DNA of 6,413 nt from Endomicrobiia bacterium (GTDB taxonomy: Bacteria; Elusimicrobiota; Endomicrobiia; Endomicrobiales; Endomicrobiaceae), in NCBI GenBank assembly GCA_025998475.1, contig BNVZ01000077.1, positions 1 through 6,413 of the forward strand, written 5' to 3'. Numbering within the stretch: the stretch's first letter is position 1; every line of letters begins with the position of its first letter. The position numbers and the translations under genes were made by a program. Below the pieces are notes generated by a model. That model ran no database searches. It was not told the origin of the DNA and saw nothing but the letters and a program-made list of their open reading frames with translations. This document shows positions 5,723 through 6,413 of the stretch, in pieces.

Positions 5723-5728
5723 ATTATA
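5723..5728 (-). promoter_or_regulatory. Candidate -10 box for xseB-ispA
   Basis: On the minus strand TATAAT occupies 5728-5723, about 140 bases before the xseB ATG. The -35 position (5751-5746) reads CCAAAA, a poor match. The local sequence ATTATAAT also gives TATAAT on the plus strand (5725-5730), so a divergent start is possible. Confidence 0.35.
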
Positions 5729-5809
5729 ATACGTTATTTTGGAGGTTTTGGCTAATACCTTCGCTGTCATCTGTGCTACTAGTATCTAGTATCAAGTAAC
5801 TAGTAATAT

Positions 5810-5863
5810 CTTGTGGCTACGCCTCAAGACCCCTTAACCCTCACGACTTTGTCGTTTCGGGTT
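5810..5863. other. Two tandem hairpins
   Basis: First hairpin: CTTG-T-GGC (5810-5817), loop TAC, GCC-T-CAAG (5821-5828). Second hairpin: AACCC-TC-ACGAC (5836-5847), loop TTT, GTCGT-TTC-GGGTT (5851-5863). They stand 7 bases apart. Just upstream are a tandem CTAGTAT pair (5779-5785, 5786-5792) and two ACTAGT palindromes (5778-5783, 5799-5804). No protein frame is recognised here. Candidates are a structured RNA, a palindromic repeat family, or the hairpin end of a lost IS200/IS605-type element; sequence alone does not decide. Confidence 0.5.
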
Positions 5864-5885
5864 TATTTAGCTATGATGGCTGTTT

Positions 5886-5909
5886 AGAGGCCGTTAATGC
5901 CTTTTTTTT
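5886..5909 (+). terminator. Rho-independent terminator-like hairpin
   Basis: AGAGGC (5886-5891), loop CGTTAAT, then GCCTTT pairing back (one G-T pair), running into eight T at 5902-5909. The stem is short but the T-run is good. No plus-strand gene precedes it, so it may end a small RNA started near 5735 or serve a lost gene. Confidence 0.5.
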
Positions 5910-5945
5910 AAGCTTCTTTAGCTTTTTATGTTTTAAGTTTTCCAT

Positions 5946-6133
5946 TAGACCTCTTGCACAACGTGAGTATTAAATTTTAGAATTACAAATACCTAAAACT
6001 TGAGTTAAATCGCAGTTCAATGGGTCTTCTGCGGTTTCTATATCTATTCTTGAGACCATTTTGCTCCTCCTGCTTTTCTCCTTTTCTTTTTTTGTTTCAT
6101 AGTAATTTATATGCTAGTTATACAAGAGGTCTA
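5946..6133 (-). mobile_element. 188-bp MITE-like deletion derivative of the IS5-family element
   Basis: The element has matching ends: TAGACCTCTTGCACAAC at 5946-5962 and, reverse-complemented from 6133, TAGACCTCTTGTATAAC. From about 5950 to 6062 it matches the reverse complement of 290-402 with scattered changes, so this part is the transposase 3' end. At the other end the minus strand has ATG 6100-6098 reading MKQKKKRRKAGGAKWSQE then a stop, placed 33 bases from the terminal repeat as expected for a transposase start. Start and end are therefore joined with the middle deleted at about 6062-6066. It cannot move by itself but could be mobilised by a full-length relative. The outer TA on both sides is the likely target duplication. 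Confidence 0.72.
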
Positions 6134-6413
6134 TTATCCTTCCTCCTCTCTTTTCTTTGCCAATGATATTTTGATCGTTAAACTATTGCCCCAAGCAAGC
6201 CATGAGGGAACTGCTTAAAGTAGTACAATTAGGCTATGGGAAACGCTTGAAAAAGCAGACAGCATAGTGCATATAAGATACACTATCATTTTGTGTAACG
6301 CCTAAAAGCATAAGAAAAACTATATTTGGTAATATTTAGCGTTGTAATAGTAATTCAAATAACAAAAGAAATTTGGTAACGCTGCAAACATAGAGTTTTG
6401 AGCAAATCGGAAA
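6134..6413. other. Gene-poor right edge with a possible antitoxin scrap
   Basis: No intact gene is visible. On the minus strand about 6215-6138 reads LAWGNSLTIKISLAKKREEEG then a stop. This resembles the N-terminal WGNSL.iRIP motif of MazE/AbrB-type antitoxins, but it is short and has no start codon. On the plus strand a 29-codon open stretch (LNYCPKQAMRELLKVVQLGY...) around 6180-6270 is not recognised. TTTGGTAA occurs twice, near 6326 and 6372, without further pattern. Confidence 0.25.

Noticed and set aside
1..6413. CRISPR array, or a complete defence or biosynthetic system
   Set aside because: No regularly spaced repeats and no effector-type genes are present. The intact genes are all housekeeping.

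Overview
Organism. The five recognisable genes are AT-rich (the row 2281-2340 is 38% GC) and use A/T-ending codons. They sit among decayed transposases and other gene remnants, the look of a small bacterial genome shedding genes, such as a host-associated symbiont. The combination brings to mind Elusimicrobiota of the Endomicrobium type, but that is a weak inference; nothing in the window fixes the taxon.

Layout. 1-405: frameshifted C-terminal half of an IS5-family transposase, ending in the element's terminal repeat. 403-655: scrambled remnants of an IS110-family transposase on the minus strand. 656-998: no recognisable gene; an orphan open frame, a good -10 box and a long leader. 999-1622: a striking C-rich island (the row 1321-1380 is 75% GC and 52% C) encoding a signal peptide followed by an alanine-rich, probably helical protein, broken by a stop and apparent frameshifts. 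1623-2059: fragments, including a decayed membrane-protein start. 2060-4120: an intact, overlapping plus-strand operon thiL-tsaE-tsaB. 4121-4255: convergent gap with a hairpin. 4256-5584: minus-strand xseB and a prenyl diphosphate synthase (ispA-like), with a 230-bp gap that stays open in one frame. 5585-5945: xseB leader, tandem hairpins and a plus-strand terminator-like structure. 5946-6133: a 188-bp internally deleted (MITE-like) relative of the IS5 element at the left edge, in opposite orientation. 6134-6413: mostly decayed DNA with a possible MazE/AbrB-like antitoxin scrap.

How the genes work together. TsaB and TsaE are two of the proteins making the t6A modification of ANN-decoding tRNAs. 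ThiL completes thiamine diphosphate synthesis. The ispA-like enzyme makes the C15/C20 isoprenoid precursor for quinones and for the cell-wall lipid carrier. XseB is the small subunit of exonuclease VII. All are housekeeping functions. No complete new multi-gene system is visible. The most unusual items are the C-rich alanine protein with its two 8-C tracts, the inverted IS5 remnants bracketing the block, and the hairpin cluster at 5810-5909.
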